This document shows positions 8,778 through 16,350 of a DNA stretch of 64,000 nt, piece by piece. Location of the stretch: positions 320,372 through 384,371 of the forward strand of contig JAMCPM010000006.1 of assembly GCA_023382335.1 (NCBI GenBank). Direction: 5' to 3'. This DNA comes from Actinomycetota bacterium. Lineage in GTDB: Bacteria > Actinomycetota > Thermoleophilia > BMS3ABIN01. The notes beneath the pieces are model-generated. The model had not been told where the DNA came from and made no database searches. It saw only the letters and a list, made by a program, of their open reading frames with translations. The stretch's first letter is position 1. The number at the start of each line of letters is the position of its first letter. The translations under genes were made by a program, and so were the position numbers.

Positions 8778-8823
8778 CACTATGTCAATAGTGTTTACTA
8801 TGCACGGCCAGAAAGGCTATAAT
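8778..8823. promoter_or_regulatory. Divergent cooS/regulator promoters with palindromic operator
   Basis: CACTATGTCAATAGTG at 8778-8793 is a 16-bp interrupted palindrome (6-bp arms, GTCA centre). On the minus strand its centre contains TTGACA (8783-8788), a perfect -35 hexamer for cooS; a good -10 for it is not evident. On the plus strand the palindrome abuts TTTACT (8794-8799), 18 bp before a consensus TATAAT (8818-8823) that precedes the regulator gene. Further ACTAT copies lie on both sides. A protein bound here could block both genes; identity of the binder is inferred from location. Confidence 0.6.
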
Positions 8824-8849
8824 TCCCCGAGCAGGCCGATTGGGAGACG

Positions 8850-9533
8850 ATGAACATAACCAGCGACGAAATAAACAGGCTTCTGGCGGATCCGACGCGG
8901 TTGAAAATCTACCGGTCGATCATCGCTGCTGGCGGTAGCCCGGTAACCGTTGCCGGCATTGCCGCAGAGTTTGATTTGCATCCCAACGTTGCCCGGCTGC
9001 ATCTGGAAAAAATGGCTGCCGGCGGACTGCTTGAATCCGAGATTTTCAAGACTGCCAGCGGTGGCCGGCCCGGTCGCCGCTATACAATCGGCTCGGTGGT
9101 GACCTCGCAATACCCACCCCGCGACTATCAGTTGCTCGCATCGATCGCGCTCAGCGCCCTGGTAAGCGGCAACAAGCCGGACAGTGTGGCCCGAAGGCGG
9201 GGCAGGGAGGAAGGAAAACGGGCTGTCGAGGCTGCTGGCCTGCTATCAGGCAATACCAACCTGGAGCAGAAAATCGCGAGTTTTGGGAACCTGGTGGATG
9301 AACAGGGCCTTTTTGCCAACATCACCCGCCTGGACAAGGAAAAACTGGAGGTCGAAGTCTTTAACTGCGTCTTCCGGGAACTGTCGCCCGGTCAGAAAAT
9401 GGTCTGCAGTCTGCACCGCAACCTGATCCGCGGAATCAGTGAATCATTCTTCGGCAAGGTCCGTGTCGACGGCAAGTCAGGCATTGCCAAAGGAGAGAGC
9501 AGCTGCCATTTTCTGATCAGGTTTCTTTCCTGA
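8850..9533 (+). CDS. SufR-like winged-helix regulator with Cys-rich C-terminal domain
   Basis: 227 residues. Residues 5-85 form an ArsR-like winged helix (LADPTRLKIYRSI, then LHPNVARLHLEKM as recognition helix, then a GRPGRRY wing). The C-terminal domain has C173, C186 and C219. C173-x12-C186 matches the first spacing of the CX12CX13CX14C cluster-binding motif of SufR; the third SufR cysteine is replaced, while C219 sits in SSCHFLI where the last one is expected. This suggests an Fe-S or other redox-sensing repressor with altered ligation. Divergent position makes cooS and its own gene the likely targets. The start is ATG 8850 after GGGAGA. Confidence 0.8.
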   Translation: MNITSDEINRLLADPTRLKIYRSIIAAGGSPVTVAGIAAEFDLHPNVARLHLEKMAAGGLLESEIFKTASGGRPGRRYTIGSVVTSQYPPRDYQLLASIALSALVSGNKPDSVARRRGREEGKRAVEAAGLLSGNTNLEQKIASFGNLVDEQGLFANITRLDKEKLEVEVFNCVFRELSPGQKMVCSLHRNLIRGISESFFGKVRVDGKSGIAKGESSCHFLIRFLS

Positions 9534-9580
9534 GGAAGGTGGAGACTTACTACGCTCCAGTTCGTAGAGGACGAATTGAC

Positions 9581-12289
9581 CTAAGGGCTTTTGCCCGGCA
9601 CTTCGTTAAAAAAGCCGTTCCACAGCACTCTCTGTGAGGAAATCGATGGCGCCGATTCAACCGGGAAGGAATTCCATTTTACGGTCGCGACCTCGACGGG
9701 CCCGTCCATTTCGCCGGGGAACTGCCTGGTGTAGCTGCCGCCGGGCATGATCGGTCCCCCGCTATATGTCTGACTGCCGATCCTGATGGTGTAACCGATG
9801 GCCGACCCACCCGGCGGATTGGCTATCAGCACCCAGTTGGCGGCGCCGGAGCTTTGCATGTCATACCAGGTCCAGTGGTAATCGGGGGCTAGGGCGGTAC
9901 TGGGAATGCCTGGCACTTCCTCGAACGAGGGACCCCATAACACTCGTTGTGAGGCGATGGACGTGGCCGGATGATTATGCTGGGCGTCTGAGAAGGTGTG
10001 TATTTCCACCGGCCCGCCCATGACGTTCTCGAAGGTAAGGGTCTTGGTGTCTCCAGGCCCTATCGGCCCGCCGTCGACTACAATGTCATCGCCTGTGTCC
10101 TGACCGATCTTGATACGGAAGTAGATGGCCGGTGCGCCCGGACGGTTGCTGATCAGCACCCAGTTGGCGGCGCCCGCGCTTTGCATGTCGTACCACGTCC
10201 AGTAATAGTCGCTTGAAAGTTCACCAGCCGGTATGCCTGGCACCTCGTTGAAGGAGGTGTCGCCGTTTATCAGCACCCGCTGCGAGGCTGCCACGTAGGC
10301 GGGGATCGCGCCGCCAACCCCGTCAGACCATGCTTCCACTTCCACCGGTCCGCCCATGACGCCGGGAAACCGGGGCGTTACGCTGGCGCCCGCGGCGATC
10401 TGGCCGCTGCTCTTGGTCGATCCCTCGATCCTGATCCGGTAATAAATCGGATTGGCGGAAGGATTCGAAACCAGCACCCAGTTTTTGTAACCGGCGCTCA
10501 CCTCGTCATACCAGGTCCAGTAAAAGTGGTTCGAGAACTTCTGTGTATCTGTCCCCACCACCTCCTCGAGGGAGTTGCCGGCCCAGAGGATCCGCTGGCT
10601 GACCAGGGCGCTGTAGCGGGAGTGATAGCCGGCGTCGACCGGTCCTCCGATAACACCGCTGTAGCGCGTATAGAGGACGTTCCCGGGAGTCACCTGTCCC
10701 GGTGAAATCCCCGGAAGAGACGGCATCGGCCTAGCGATGCCCGCTATGGAAACATCGAACCAGGCATCGCCGCCGCCCGCGGGCCTGGCAAACAGGATCC
10801 AGTTAGCCGCGTAGAGGTCGTCATACCAGGTAAAGCCGCAGCGCCTGCCGCTGTGGTTGATAAAAACATCATCTTCGTTATTGCTATCGCCCGGCACCAT
10901 GTTATTGCTTGAGGAATGAAACGCCACGTAACTGCCGTCGGCCGAGACGGCGGGCTCCCCGCTGCTGCCTGCCGCGGCGCCGCCGTCATAGCGGAGCGAG
11001 ATCAGATCGGTGGCGCCGGTGACCGTGTCCTTGGAATAGATGTCGAAATTGCCGTTACCGTCGCTGTCGCTCAGGTTATCGGCGCCCGATTCGAATGCGA
11101 CGTAGCGGCCGTTATCGGAGATTGATGCATCCTCGCTAGCCCCGGTTGCCTCGGACCCGGATGACGAGATCGATATTCTTGTTGTGGCGCCCGATTCCGT
11201 GTCTTTCCGGAACACATCGCGGGCATCGTTATTGTCGCCGGCAACCAGGTTGTCGGCGTCCGAGTGAAAGGCGACGTAGCGGCCGTTGGCGGATATAGCA
11301 GGGGCGCTGCTTGCTGCATTTCCTTTCACACCCGCGGGGCTGGTTGATTCGAGTGTCACTTCGCGGGTTTGCATGTTCTTCAAAAAAATATCAATGATTG
11401 CGTCCGGGTCGCCCGTGCCCATTCCGGATTGCGATGAGAAGGCCACAAGATTGCCGTCCGCTGATATTGATGGTTCGAAGCTGTCGTCAACCACTTGGTT
11501 ACCGTTGGACGCCAGCGAGACACGCCTTGTTTCGTGAGTCTGCGTATCCTTGCGGAAGACATCGGTGTCATTGTTGTTATCGAGCGGTACGAGGTTGGTT
11601 GCATCTGATTCGAACGCCACATACCGGCCGTCAGCCGAAATGGATGGCCTTACACTGTTGGAATTGCCCTTCACGGCGCCGTCAGTGCTGGAGGAGACGA
11701 GCGTCGTAATTCCCAGCTGCGTATCGCGCAAGAAGACGTCAGCGACGAAGTCCTGATCGGCCGTTGACAGGTTGGTCGCGTAAGAGAAGAAGGCTACGTA
11801 GCGTCCGTCCGCGGATACGGCCGCGCCGCCGCTGTCGCCGTCGCCCTTGGCGCCCAACGTGCTCTTGGAAACAAGGCTGATGGCCCCCGTCTGCGTGTCT
11901 TTGACAAAAACGTCGGCCGTGGTATCCGGATCGTCCGGTGTCAAGTTGGAGGCATGGGAATGAAAAGCAACGTAGCGGCCGTCGGTGGAGATTGAGTCGG
12001 CATTGCTGCTGTCGTTTCCTTGCCCGCCCGTGGCGCTGGTGGAAAGACGCGAGACGATCATGGGGCCTGCGCTCGAGGAACTGGTTGTGAGGAAGAGGAA
12101 AGCGGCGATTAACGTGCCCAGCCACAGAGCGACGAGCCATAAAGCTTTATAAGCTTTATTACCCTTTTGAGGCGCTCTCCAGGAAGTCCGTACGAGTGCC
12201 GAACGTCCACGATGTTTGGATGCCTCCACCTTACCCGCCCGCTCGGGAACAGGGCAATAATTATAGCACCGAAGAGCGCCGCCCTTCAA
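9581..12289 (-). CDS. Large secreted beta-propeller protein with four WTWYD modules
   Basis: Up to 902 residues. A single hydrophobic segment near residue 50-75 (LWLVALWLGTLIAAFLFL) is a signal or anchor. Residues about 95-480 contain seven repeats of the PD40/TolB type, each with SADGRYVAF and NLxxxDxxxxxDVFxKDTQTG. Then come four modules of roughly 100 residues, each starting WTWYD (first copy FTWYD), continuing NWVLI, a beta-rich region, FPGxMGGPVEV and ending SQRVLWG. The modules resemble cell-surface adhesion repeats, but I cannot name a family. The start is uncertain: TTG 12289 has no good ribosome site and GTG 12229 is an alternative. Monocistronic; function unknown, extracellular location likely. 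Confidence 0.8.
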   Translation of the reverse strand: MKGGALRCYNYCPVPERAGKVEASKHRGRSALVRTSWRAPQKGNKAYKALWLVALWLGTLIAAFLFLTTSSSSAGPMIVSRLSTSATGGQGNDSSNADSISTDGRYVAFHSHASNLTPDDPDTTADVFVKDTQTGAISLVSKSTLGAKGDGDSGGAAVSADGRYVAFFSYATNLSTADQDFVADVFLRDTQLGITTLVSSSTDGAVKGNSNSVRPSISADGRYVAFESDATNLVPLDNNNDTDVFRKDTQTHETRRVSLASNGNQVVDDSFEPSISADGNLVAFSSQSGMGTGDPDAIIDIFLKNMQTREVTLESTSPAGVKGNAASSAPAISANGRYVAFHSDADNLVAGDNNDARDVFRKDTESGATTRISISSSGSEATGASEDASISDNGRYVAFESGADNLSDSDGNGNFDIYSKDTVTGATDLISLRYDGGAAAGSSGEPAVSADGSYVAFHSSSNNMVPGDSNNEDDVFINHSGRRCGFTWYDDLYAANWILFARPAGGGDAWFDVSIAGIARPMPSLPGISPGQVTPGNVLYTRYSGVIGGPVDAGYHSRYSALVSQRILWAGNSLEEVVGTDTQKFSNHFYWTWYDEVSAGYKNWVLVSNPSANPIYYRIRIEGSTKSSGQIAAGASVTPRFPGVMGGPVEVEAWSDGVGGAIPAYVAASQRVLINGDTSFNEVPGIPAGELSSDYYWTWYDMQSAGAANWVLISNRPGAPAIYFRIKIGQDTGDDIVVDGGPIGPGDTKTLTFENVMGGPVEIHTFSDAQHNHPATSIASQRVLWGPSFEEVPGIPSTALAPDYHWTWYDMQSSGAANWVLIANPPGGSAIGYTIRIGSQTYSGGPIMPGGSYTRQFPGEMDGPVEVATVKWNSFPVESAPSISSQRVLWNGFFNEVPGKSP

Positions 12290-12421
12290 CTGATCGAGCT
12301 ACGTCCCTGGAGAACCTCCGCCAATTAGTTTTAGTTGACCGGGCGACATATCTATGCGATATATTCTGAGCAATAGACGAATATCGGTAAGCCTTCAATC
12401 TCGGCAGATGGAAGACCTGTA

Positions 12422-12559
12422 AGTTCTGAATTACTCAATATTAACCCTAGCGCCTGGAAGATGCGACTGAAGGCGAAAAAAGGCTTTGCTAACGAGGTTG
12501 CCGAGAATGAGAAAATATTCTTATTCGGGAACGATGTTCAGCTTATAAAGCTTGACTAG
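12422..12559 (+). pseudogene. C-terminal fragment of an HTH-nucleotidyltransferase gene
   Basis: An open frame ending at TAG 12557-12559 reads ...NPSAWKMRLKAKKGFANEV, then AENEKIFLFGNDVQLIKLD. It aligns with the C-terminus of the intact nucleotidyltransferase at 17258-17839 (EWKKKM..., GEKIFLIGTEDELRKSS). The HTH and catalytic parts are missing. No start codon context is visible. First piece of a decayed duplicate of the 16.3-18.4 kb toxin cluster. The 130 bp before it (12290-12421) show nothing recognisable. Confidence 0.6.
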
Positions 12560-12711
12560 GCTACGAAGACTACGTACCAGTTTACCCGCTGATAGGGAAC
12601 ATGGATAGACATTGCTAATTCCCTCTGGGTAATGTCCATGGGCACGAGGAACTCCTCCAGCAGCATTTCACCGGGATGTGTAGGCTCTCTGCGTGTGGGA
12701 ATCCTTACCAT
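12556..12711 (-). pseudogene. Truncated higA antitoxin remnant
   Basis: 51 codons starting MVRIPTRREPTHPGEM and ending early after HVPYQRVNW. The first 45 residues are about 85 percent identical by eye to the intact HigA at 16351-16659, including the start of its HTH, but the second half of the HTH and the C-terminus are gone. The stop overlaps the end of the nucleotidyltransferase fragment on the other strand, marking a deletion junction. Confidence 0.8.
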
Positions 12712-12723
12712 CATCTTTTCCTT

Positions 12724-12879
12724 TCAGTGATAATCTGTGATTTCAACATCGGCCGGTCCTGATTCGATCCATCTGAAACAGATACGATAATGATCATTTA
12801 TATGAATGCTGTGCTGACCCTTCCGGTCTTTCGACAAAGCTTCCAGCTTATTGCCGGGTGGTATCTTCAACTCTGGGAG
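12724..12879 (-). pseudogene. Truncated higB toxin remnant
   Basis: 51 residues from [18 protein letters not shown] to VEITDYH plus stop, closely matching the second half of the intact HigB at 16676-16969. The first half is missing. The remnant lies under the 3' end of the parE-like gene at 12848-13138, whose last residues are read out of frame from this higB DNA. Spacing to the higA remnant is preserved. Confidence 0.8.
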
Positions 12880-13138
12880 TATGCCAGAGCCTTAGCACGT
12901 AAATTGTGGAGGCCTGAATCTCATATCGCATTTCATAGCGGCCCACAAGAATCCGACGAACTTCACGCGGCTCGAACTCTTCCAATTTCTCACCAATGCC
13001 CGGATGTGTCAGCAAACCTTGAGGCGCCGCCGATAGGGCCTGTACCGCCTGTGCTGCTGCATGAATGTCCACCAGAGCCAGAAACTCATAAAGCCTTACC
13101 AGGTCGGAGAGGGCCTTACTCGTCCATTTGAGCTCCAT
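12848..13138 (-). CDS. ParE/RelE-superfamily toxin, orphan copy
   Basis: 96 residues, about 90 percent identical to the intact toxin at 17889-18164 up to YVLRLWH. It keeps the RelE/ParE fold features ([34 protein letters not shown]). The last ten residues ([10 protein letters not shown]) are unique because the reading frame runs into a higB fragment. The matching antitoxin gene upstream has lost its DNA-binding half. Start ATG 13138 overlaps the TGA of that remnant. It is either a toxin tolerated through the truncated antitoxin or the intact paralogous antitoxin at 18164, or inactive; sequence alone does not decide. Confidence 0.7.
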   Translation of the reverse strand: MELKWTSKALSDLVRLYEFLALVDIHAAAQAVQALSAAPQGLLTHPGIGEKLEEFEPREVRRILVGRYEMRYEIQASTIYVLRLWHTPRVEDTTRQ

Positions 13139-13239
13139 CAGCGCGGTGGCTTAAGCGGCTTTTCAGTGTCCAGACTGTCAGCCCAGGCCTGCACTGCCTG
13201 ATGGTCAAGACGCTTAGCCCAAAACGGGCCATTTAGCAT
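13138..13239 (-). pseudogene. 33-codon remnant of a ribbon-helix-helix antitoxin
   Basis: A short open frame beginning ATG 13239 whose last 22 residues (DHQAVQAWADSL, then TEKPLKPP) match the C-terminus of the RHH antitoxin at 18164-18424. The N-terminal DNA-binding domain is replaced by eleven unrelated residues. Stop and toxin start overlap as TGATGG on the shared strand. No clear ribosome site precedes the ATG. It could still encode the toxin-binding tail; most likely it is decay. Confidence 0.5.
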
Positions 13240-13303
13240 AAAAATAAGCTGATCAGCCTAAAAAATTTACTAACAGCTGTCAGTAGTTATATTGAATTTC
13301 CAT

Positions 13304-14842
13304 CTATGACGTTTTCTTTTCAGGACTCTTGCTTGCCTCTTTCAGTATTAACAAGATAAATTCCCCGAAAGGCAGGATCCCTTCGTCTAGCCGTGCCTTT
13401 GCCAATGCTTCAAAATATTCACCTCGCTGATCGTTCTTAATGGTCACCCATGAATAACCGGCAGAAAGCAAGAGATAATTCATCAACAGTCTTCCCGTCC
13501 TGCCGTTACCATCCAAATATGGATGAATGGTGACAAAGAAGTAATGCGCCAGGATCGCCCTTGCGACTGGATTTTTGATCTCACCTACAAGCTTGACGTA
13601 GTTTGCCATCAGTTCCGGCAGCTTTTCGTGAGAAGGCGGCGCGTAGCGCGTTCCCCTGATATAAACGGGCATATTTCGGTAAGCAGTCAGACTGTAGTAG
13701 TCGACTATGCCTGCGTCAGTAGAAGGCTTAAAGAGATTGGAGTAGGTGTCTTTTATGAAATCTTCAGTCATGTGGGGTTTTTCGAAATCTTTCTTCACCC
13801 CAGCCAAAATGAAATCGAATGCTTCTGAATATCCGACGATCGCCATCCGGTTCTTCAGCTTCTCAAGATGGTCAGCACCTTCGCCTTTTTCTTCCTTGGG
13901 AGCACGACCAGAAAGCAGCACATCTACGTCTTCCGGTGTAATTCTGTATCCCTCAAGGGATGTGGAATGATAAGTATCATAGTTCTTGTGTTCTCTGGCT
14001 TGCTTTAAGAGTTGACTAAGTGGTTGCTTTTTTATCCGGGCAATCTTCGACTTCAGGTGTTTGTTTAAGACGTCTTCAAATTCTTTTGCCTGCTGCTCCT
14101 GCCTGATGACCCATGGTGGAGACAACACGGCGGGTCTTTCAGGCGCAAACCTGGTTTCTTCTTTTTGTTTTTTGACAACCTGGTAATGCGTGTAGTCTTC
14201 AATTATTTTCTTCAGAGCTGTTGCCAAGTCCGGTCTATTGGCCTCCCGGGCTAACTCGATTAGCCGTTTGAATATAACCGGTTTGGGTCTGGTGGCATAT
14301 ATCGCCGCTAGCATCCTGCGGTCAAAATCAGTGCCGGCAATAAAACTGCTCACTTCCTTCAGCGGTAATTTATTGACATCGACCAGCACCAGTTCTGGAA
14401 CAGCGACCGGAATCTGCCGCCCAGCCATATCCTGCTTCCTGATCAATCGATCATCGAAGTGAGGATCGTACCTAAGCTCAATCTCAAAATCCAATGGCAG
14501 GGAAATTGATCGGTTGGTTTTATCTTTTGTCTTCACGGTCAGGCGTTTTTGAGCTGCCTGGTCCCCGACATATACCGAAAGGGCTGATTCTCCCCGTAGA
14601 GACCATTCGTGACTCGCAAGGATTTGTTCTATTGACTGCCAGTAAAGAAGCGGAAACGCTTCCTCGATTTCATCTTCGGGCTTCTTAAGGATCCAGCAAC
14701 CTCGGGACACCTTGAAGATCAGCCTACGTTTTCTGAGATAATCACGTTGCCTTTGGTCCGGGGTCTCTCCCGAAGAAACCACGTATTTATGTAGCTTTGT
14801 TTTTTCGGCCCACCATTTCATGGCCTTTTCCTGCAGAGTCAT
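13304..14842 (-). CDS. AbiEi-like antitoxin domain fused to Fic AMP-transferase
   Basis: 512 residues from ATG 14842 (GAGG ten bases upstream). The N-terminal ~220 residues resemble AbiEi-type antitoxins: a winged helix, RGCWILKKP, ESALSVY, and a conserved-looking LVLVDVNKLPLKEV to RMLAAIYATRPKP segment. After a linker comes a Fic domain with the catalytic motif HPYLDGNGRTGR at 440-451, complete for AMP or NMP transfer to a target hydroxyl. STSLEG at 293-298 fits the inhibitory motif (S/T)xxxE(G/N) just before the Fic core, so activity is probably autoinhibited. Four phased repeats precede the gene. Probably a self-regulating toxin/defence protein that represses its own promoter; targets unknown. 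Confidence 0.85.
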   Translation of the reverse strand: MTLQEKAMKWWAEKTKLHKYVVSSGETPDQRQRDYLRKRRLIFKVSRGCWILKKPEDEIEEAFPLLYWQSIEQILASHEWSLRGESALSVYVGDQAAQKRLTVKTKDKTNRSISLPLDFEIELRYDPHFDDRLIRKQDMAGRQIPVAVPELVLVDVNKLPLKEVSSFIAGTDFDRRMLAAIYATRPKPVIFKRLIELAREANRPDLATALKKIIEDYTHYQVVKKQKEETRFAPERPAVLSPPWVIRQEQQAKEFEDVLNKHLKSKIARIKKQPLSQLLKQAREHKNYDTYHSTSLEGYRITPEDVDVLLSGRAPKEEKGEGADHLEKLKNRMAIVGYSEAFDFILAGVKKDFEKPHMTEDFIKDTYSNLFKPSTDAGIVDYYSLTAYRNMPVYIRGTRYAPPSHEKLPELMANYVKLVGEIKNPVARAILAHYFFVTIHPYLDGNGRTGRLLMNYLLLSAGYSWVTIKNDQRGEYFEALAKARLDEGILPFGEFILLILKEASKSPEKKTS

Positions 14843-14856
14843 TTCAAATATTCCTC

Positions 14857-14952
14857 AGCGAATAAAATTCAACATTTTATAGCGGAAAATGTTCAATATT
14901 TCTTAGCGGTAACTATACAATAATCTATAGCGAGAAAAAACATTTGCATGCA
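14857..14952. repeat. Four 24-bp tandem repeats in the fic promoter
   Basis: AGCG occurs at 14857, 14881, 14905 and 14929, exactly 24 bp apart. Each is followed by an A/T-rich block; the first three copies share a TTCAAyATTT or AyACAATAAT core about 11 bases after the AGCG. A weaker fifth half-copy (ATTTCAAATATT) reaches to the start codon of the fic gene at 14842. Spacing near 2.3 helical turns places successive copies at a constant angular step. Likely operator for the protein's own N-terminal winged helix. Nothing else is seen in 14953-15096 apart from an isolated TATAAT at 14990-14995. Confidence 0.75.
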
Positions 14953-15096
14953 AGGTTTTCTCTGTGGAAAGATGAAAAGAGGGAGTTCCTATAATAATGG
15001 AGCGATCGGTCTAAAAATATAGGAATAGCAACCGACTTATAGGGCGTAAACCGGATTGTGGAAAAAGAGCCACTTTGCGGGTAATTTGTGCTTTAA

Positions 15097-15260
15097 GGTT
15101 CGAGTCCTTTCAGGGGTTTACGATATTGGAAATCAAAAAATGCCTTCATTAACAGGCATTTTTTAAGGTCGGGTGTTGGAAGACCAGGTGCTACGTTACT
15201 CGAACCGGCATAAGGATGAGTTTTTCCTTTTGAATGCCTTACAACGGCATCTGAAGTTGC
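15097..15260. repeat. tRNA-flank-like repeat element 1
   Basis: About 164 bp similar to the element at 17019-17183. In order it has GGTTCGAGTCC, GGGGTTTACGATATTGG, an 11-bp stem hairpin (AAAAAATGCCT at 15135-15145, complement at 15154-15164), GTGTTGGAAGACC, and ACTCGAACC (15198-15206), the inverse of its first nine bases. Read on the minus strand it resembles a T-arm plus CCA followed by a terminator, as next to the tRNA-Met at 18603. An apparent 64-codon frame across it on the minus strand is probably not a gene. Confidence 0.65.
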
Positions 15261-15264
15261 TACC

Positions 15265-15468
15265 TTAAGCCACTTTACTCGAAGCACTCAAGGGCGGAAG
15301 GTTTTTCGTATTCCGCCGATAGCCGCCTTTCTTTGCTCCAAGTTGCGCATATTCCTCTTCGCTAATTACATAGAGGATGAAGATTAAACTACGTGCCAGG
15401 TCCGTCCCGGCTTCATGTGCCTTTCGCTTGAGAAAATTTAAGTTCTCAATCCCCTCGTGAACAAAGTT
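15265..15468 (-). pseudogene. Protein-like gene fragment without start
   Basis: A 67-codon open frame ends at TAA 15265-15267 and reads as plausible protein: NFVHEGIENLNFLKRKAHE, then LARSLIFILYVISEEEYAQL and KKGGYRRN. No ATG, GTG or TTG is in frame and it continues open into the end of the downstream-oriented lipoprotein gene. Probably the 3' end of a gene that lost its 5' part. I recognise no family. Confidence 0.3.
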
Positions 15469-15481
15469 AGTGGAAATCGTG

Positions 15482-15973
15482 CTATTTGACCACGCTGCAA
15501 TTCTTCAGCGAAATCCGGTCCATGGCCATGTCGTCTACCTGACCCTTGACCGTCACGCTCTCACCCTTGGTCAGCATCGGTATGTCGGCTTTATTGAACA
15601 GGCATTCAATCGCGGTGCCCGGGTAGGGATCGGCTGCGTCGTTCCCGGCTTCCTGAGTCGCGACGATCACGGCAAAGGTCCCGGCGGCGCTGGCGGCCTT
15701 AAACTTGTTAACATAGCCATCCAGCTGCACATATTCACCCTTGTACTTTCTCAGGGCGGATGTCTCGCTGGCGTCGAATTCCTTGATGAAAGCGGTCATA
15801 TCAACGTCCGTACTTTCTGCCGTCGTCGCTGCCGCCTTCGTATTCGTGGCTGCGGATGCCGGTGCAGACTCGGACTTCTCATCAGATTGACAGCCGGTAA
15901 ACAGGATCATCGCTAACAGCACCGCAACCCCCATGCTCCAAAGTAACTTCTTGTACTTGTTGAGATCACCCAT
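15482..15973 (-). CDS. OB-fold (tRNA_anti-like) lipoprotein
   Basis: 163 residues. Signal sequence with lipobox L-F-T-G-C near residue 28, then a Ser/Ala/Thr-rich linker to about residue 60. The mature domain (65-163) has the layout of the tRNA_anti-like OB-fold family (PF12869): EYVQLDGYVNKF, a central strand, IECLF, and SVTVKGQVDD near the end. Such proteins are small extracytoplasmic binders of unknown ligand. The start is ATG 15973 after AAGGCAGGG. It stands alone between two repeat elements inside the accessory region. Confidence 0.75.
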   Translation of the reverse strand: MGDLNKYKKLLWSMGVAVLLAMILFTGCQSDEKSESAPASAATNTKAAATTAESTDVDMTAFIKEFDASETSALRKYKGEYVQLDGYVNKFKAASAAGTFAVIVATQEAGNDAADPYPGTAIECLFNKADIPMLTKGESVTVKGQVDDMAMDRISLKNCSVVK

Positions 15974-16086
15974 TGACCCTGCCTTTCATGTCTTTATTTG
16001 GAAAAGTAGCAGCCAAGCGACGCATCCTGGTAGTGCCTTATGAAGATAAGGTTGTGGATGACTCGGCATGCATTTCTTTAATTAGT

Positions 16087-16326
16087 TCAGCGAGCATCAA
16101 CATTCGGCTCGCGATTGATGAGGAACACCTTTAGCACATCGGCCGGTCGTCCTGACAGCGCAAGATTAAACTCGGCAATCCGGGCAGCCTCTGAGTACTT
16201 GAAGACAGCCGAAAGCTCTGCAGGTTCCGGCTCACACCAGACTTCCGTTAATACTTTCATAGATGATAGGCCGATGAAAGTATCGCTTTTATGTGAAATA
16301 TGATAGCGAGGTTCATTACTCCGCAC
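16087..16326 (-). CDS. Hypothetical protein downstream of higBA
   Basis: 79 codons in the same orientation as higBA, ending at 16087. The second half looks protein-like (PAELSAVFKYSEAARIAEFN, PADVLKVFLINREP). An internal ATG (MKVLTEVWCEP) could be the real start. No domain recognised, no strong ribosome site. It could be a cargo gene of the toxin cluster or a fragment. Confidence 0.3.
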   Translation of the reverse strand: MRSNEPRYHISHKSDTFIGLSSMKVLTEVWCEPEPAELSAVFKYSEAARIAEFNLALSGRPADVLKVFLINREPNVDAR

Positions 16327-16350
16327 GTCGCTAACATAGGTTCCCGGAAT

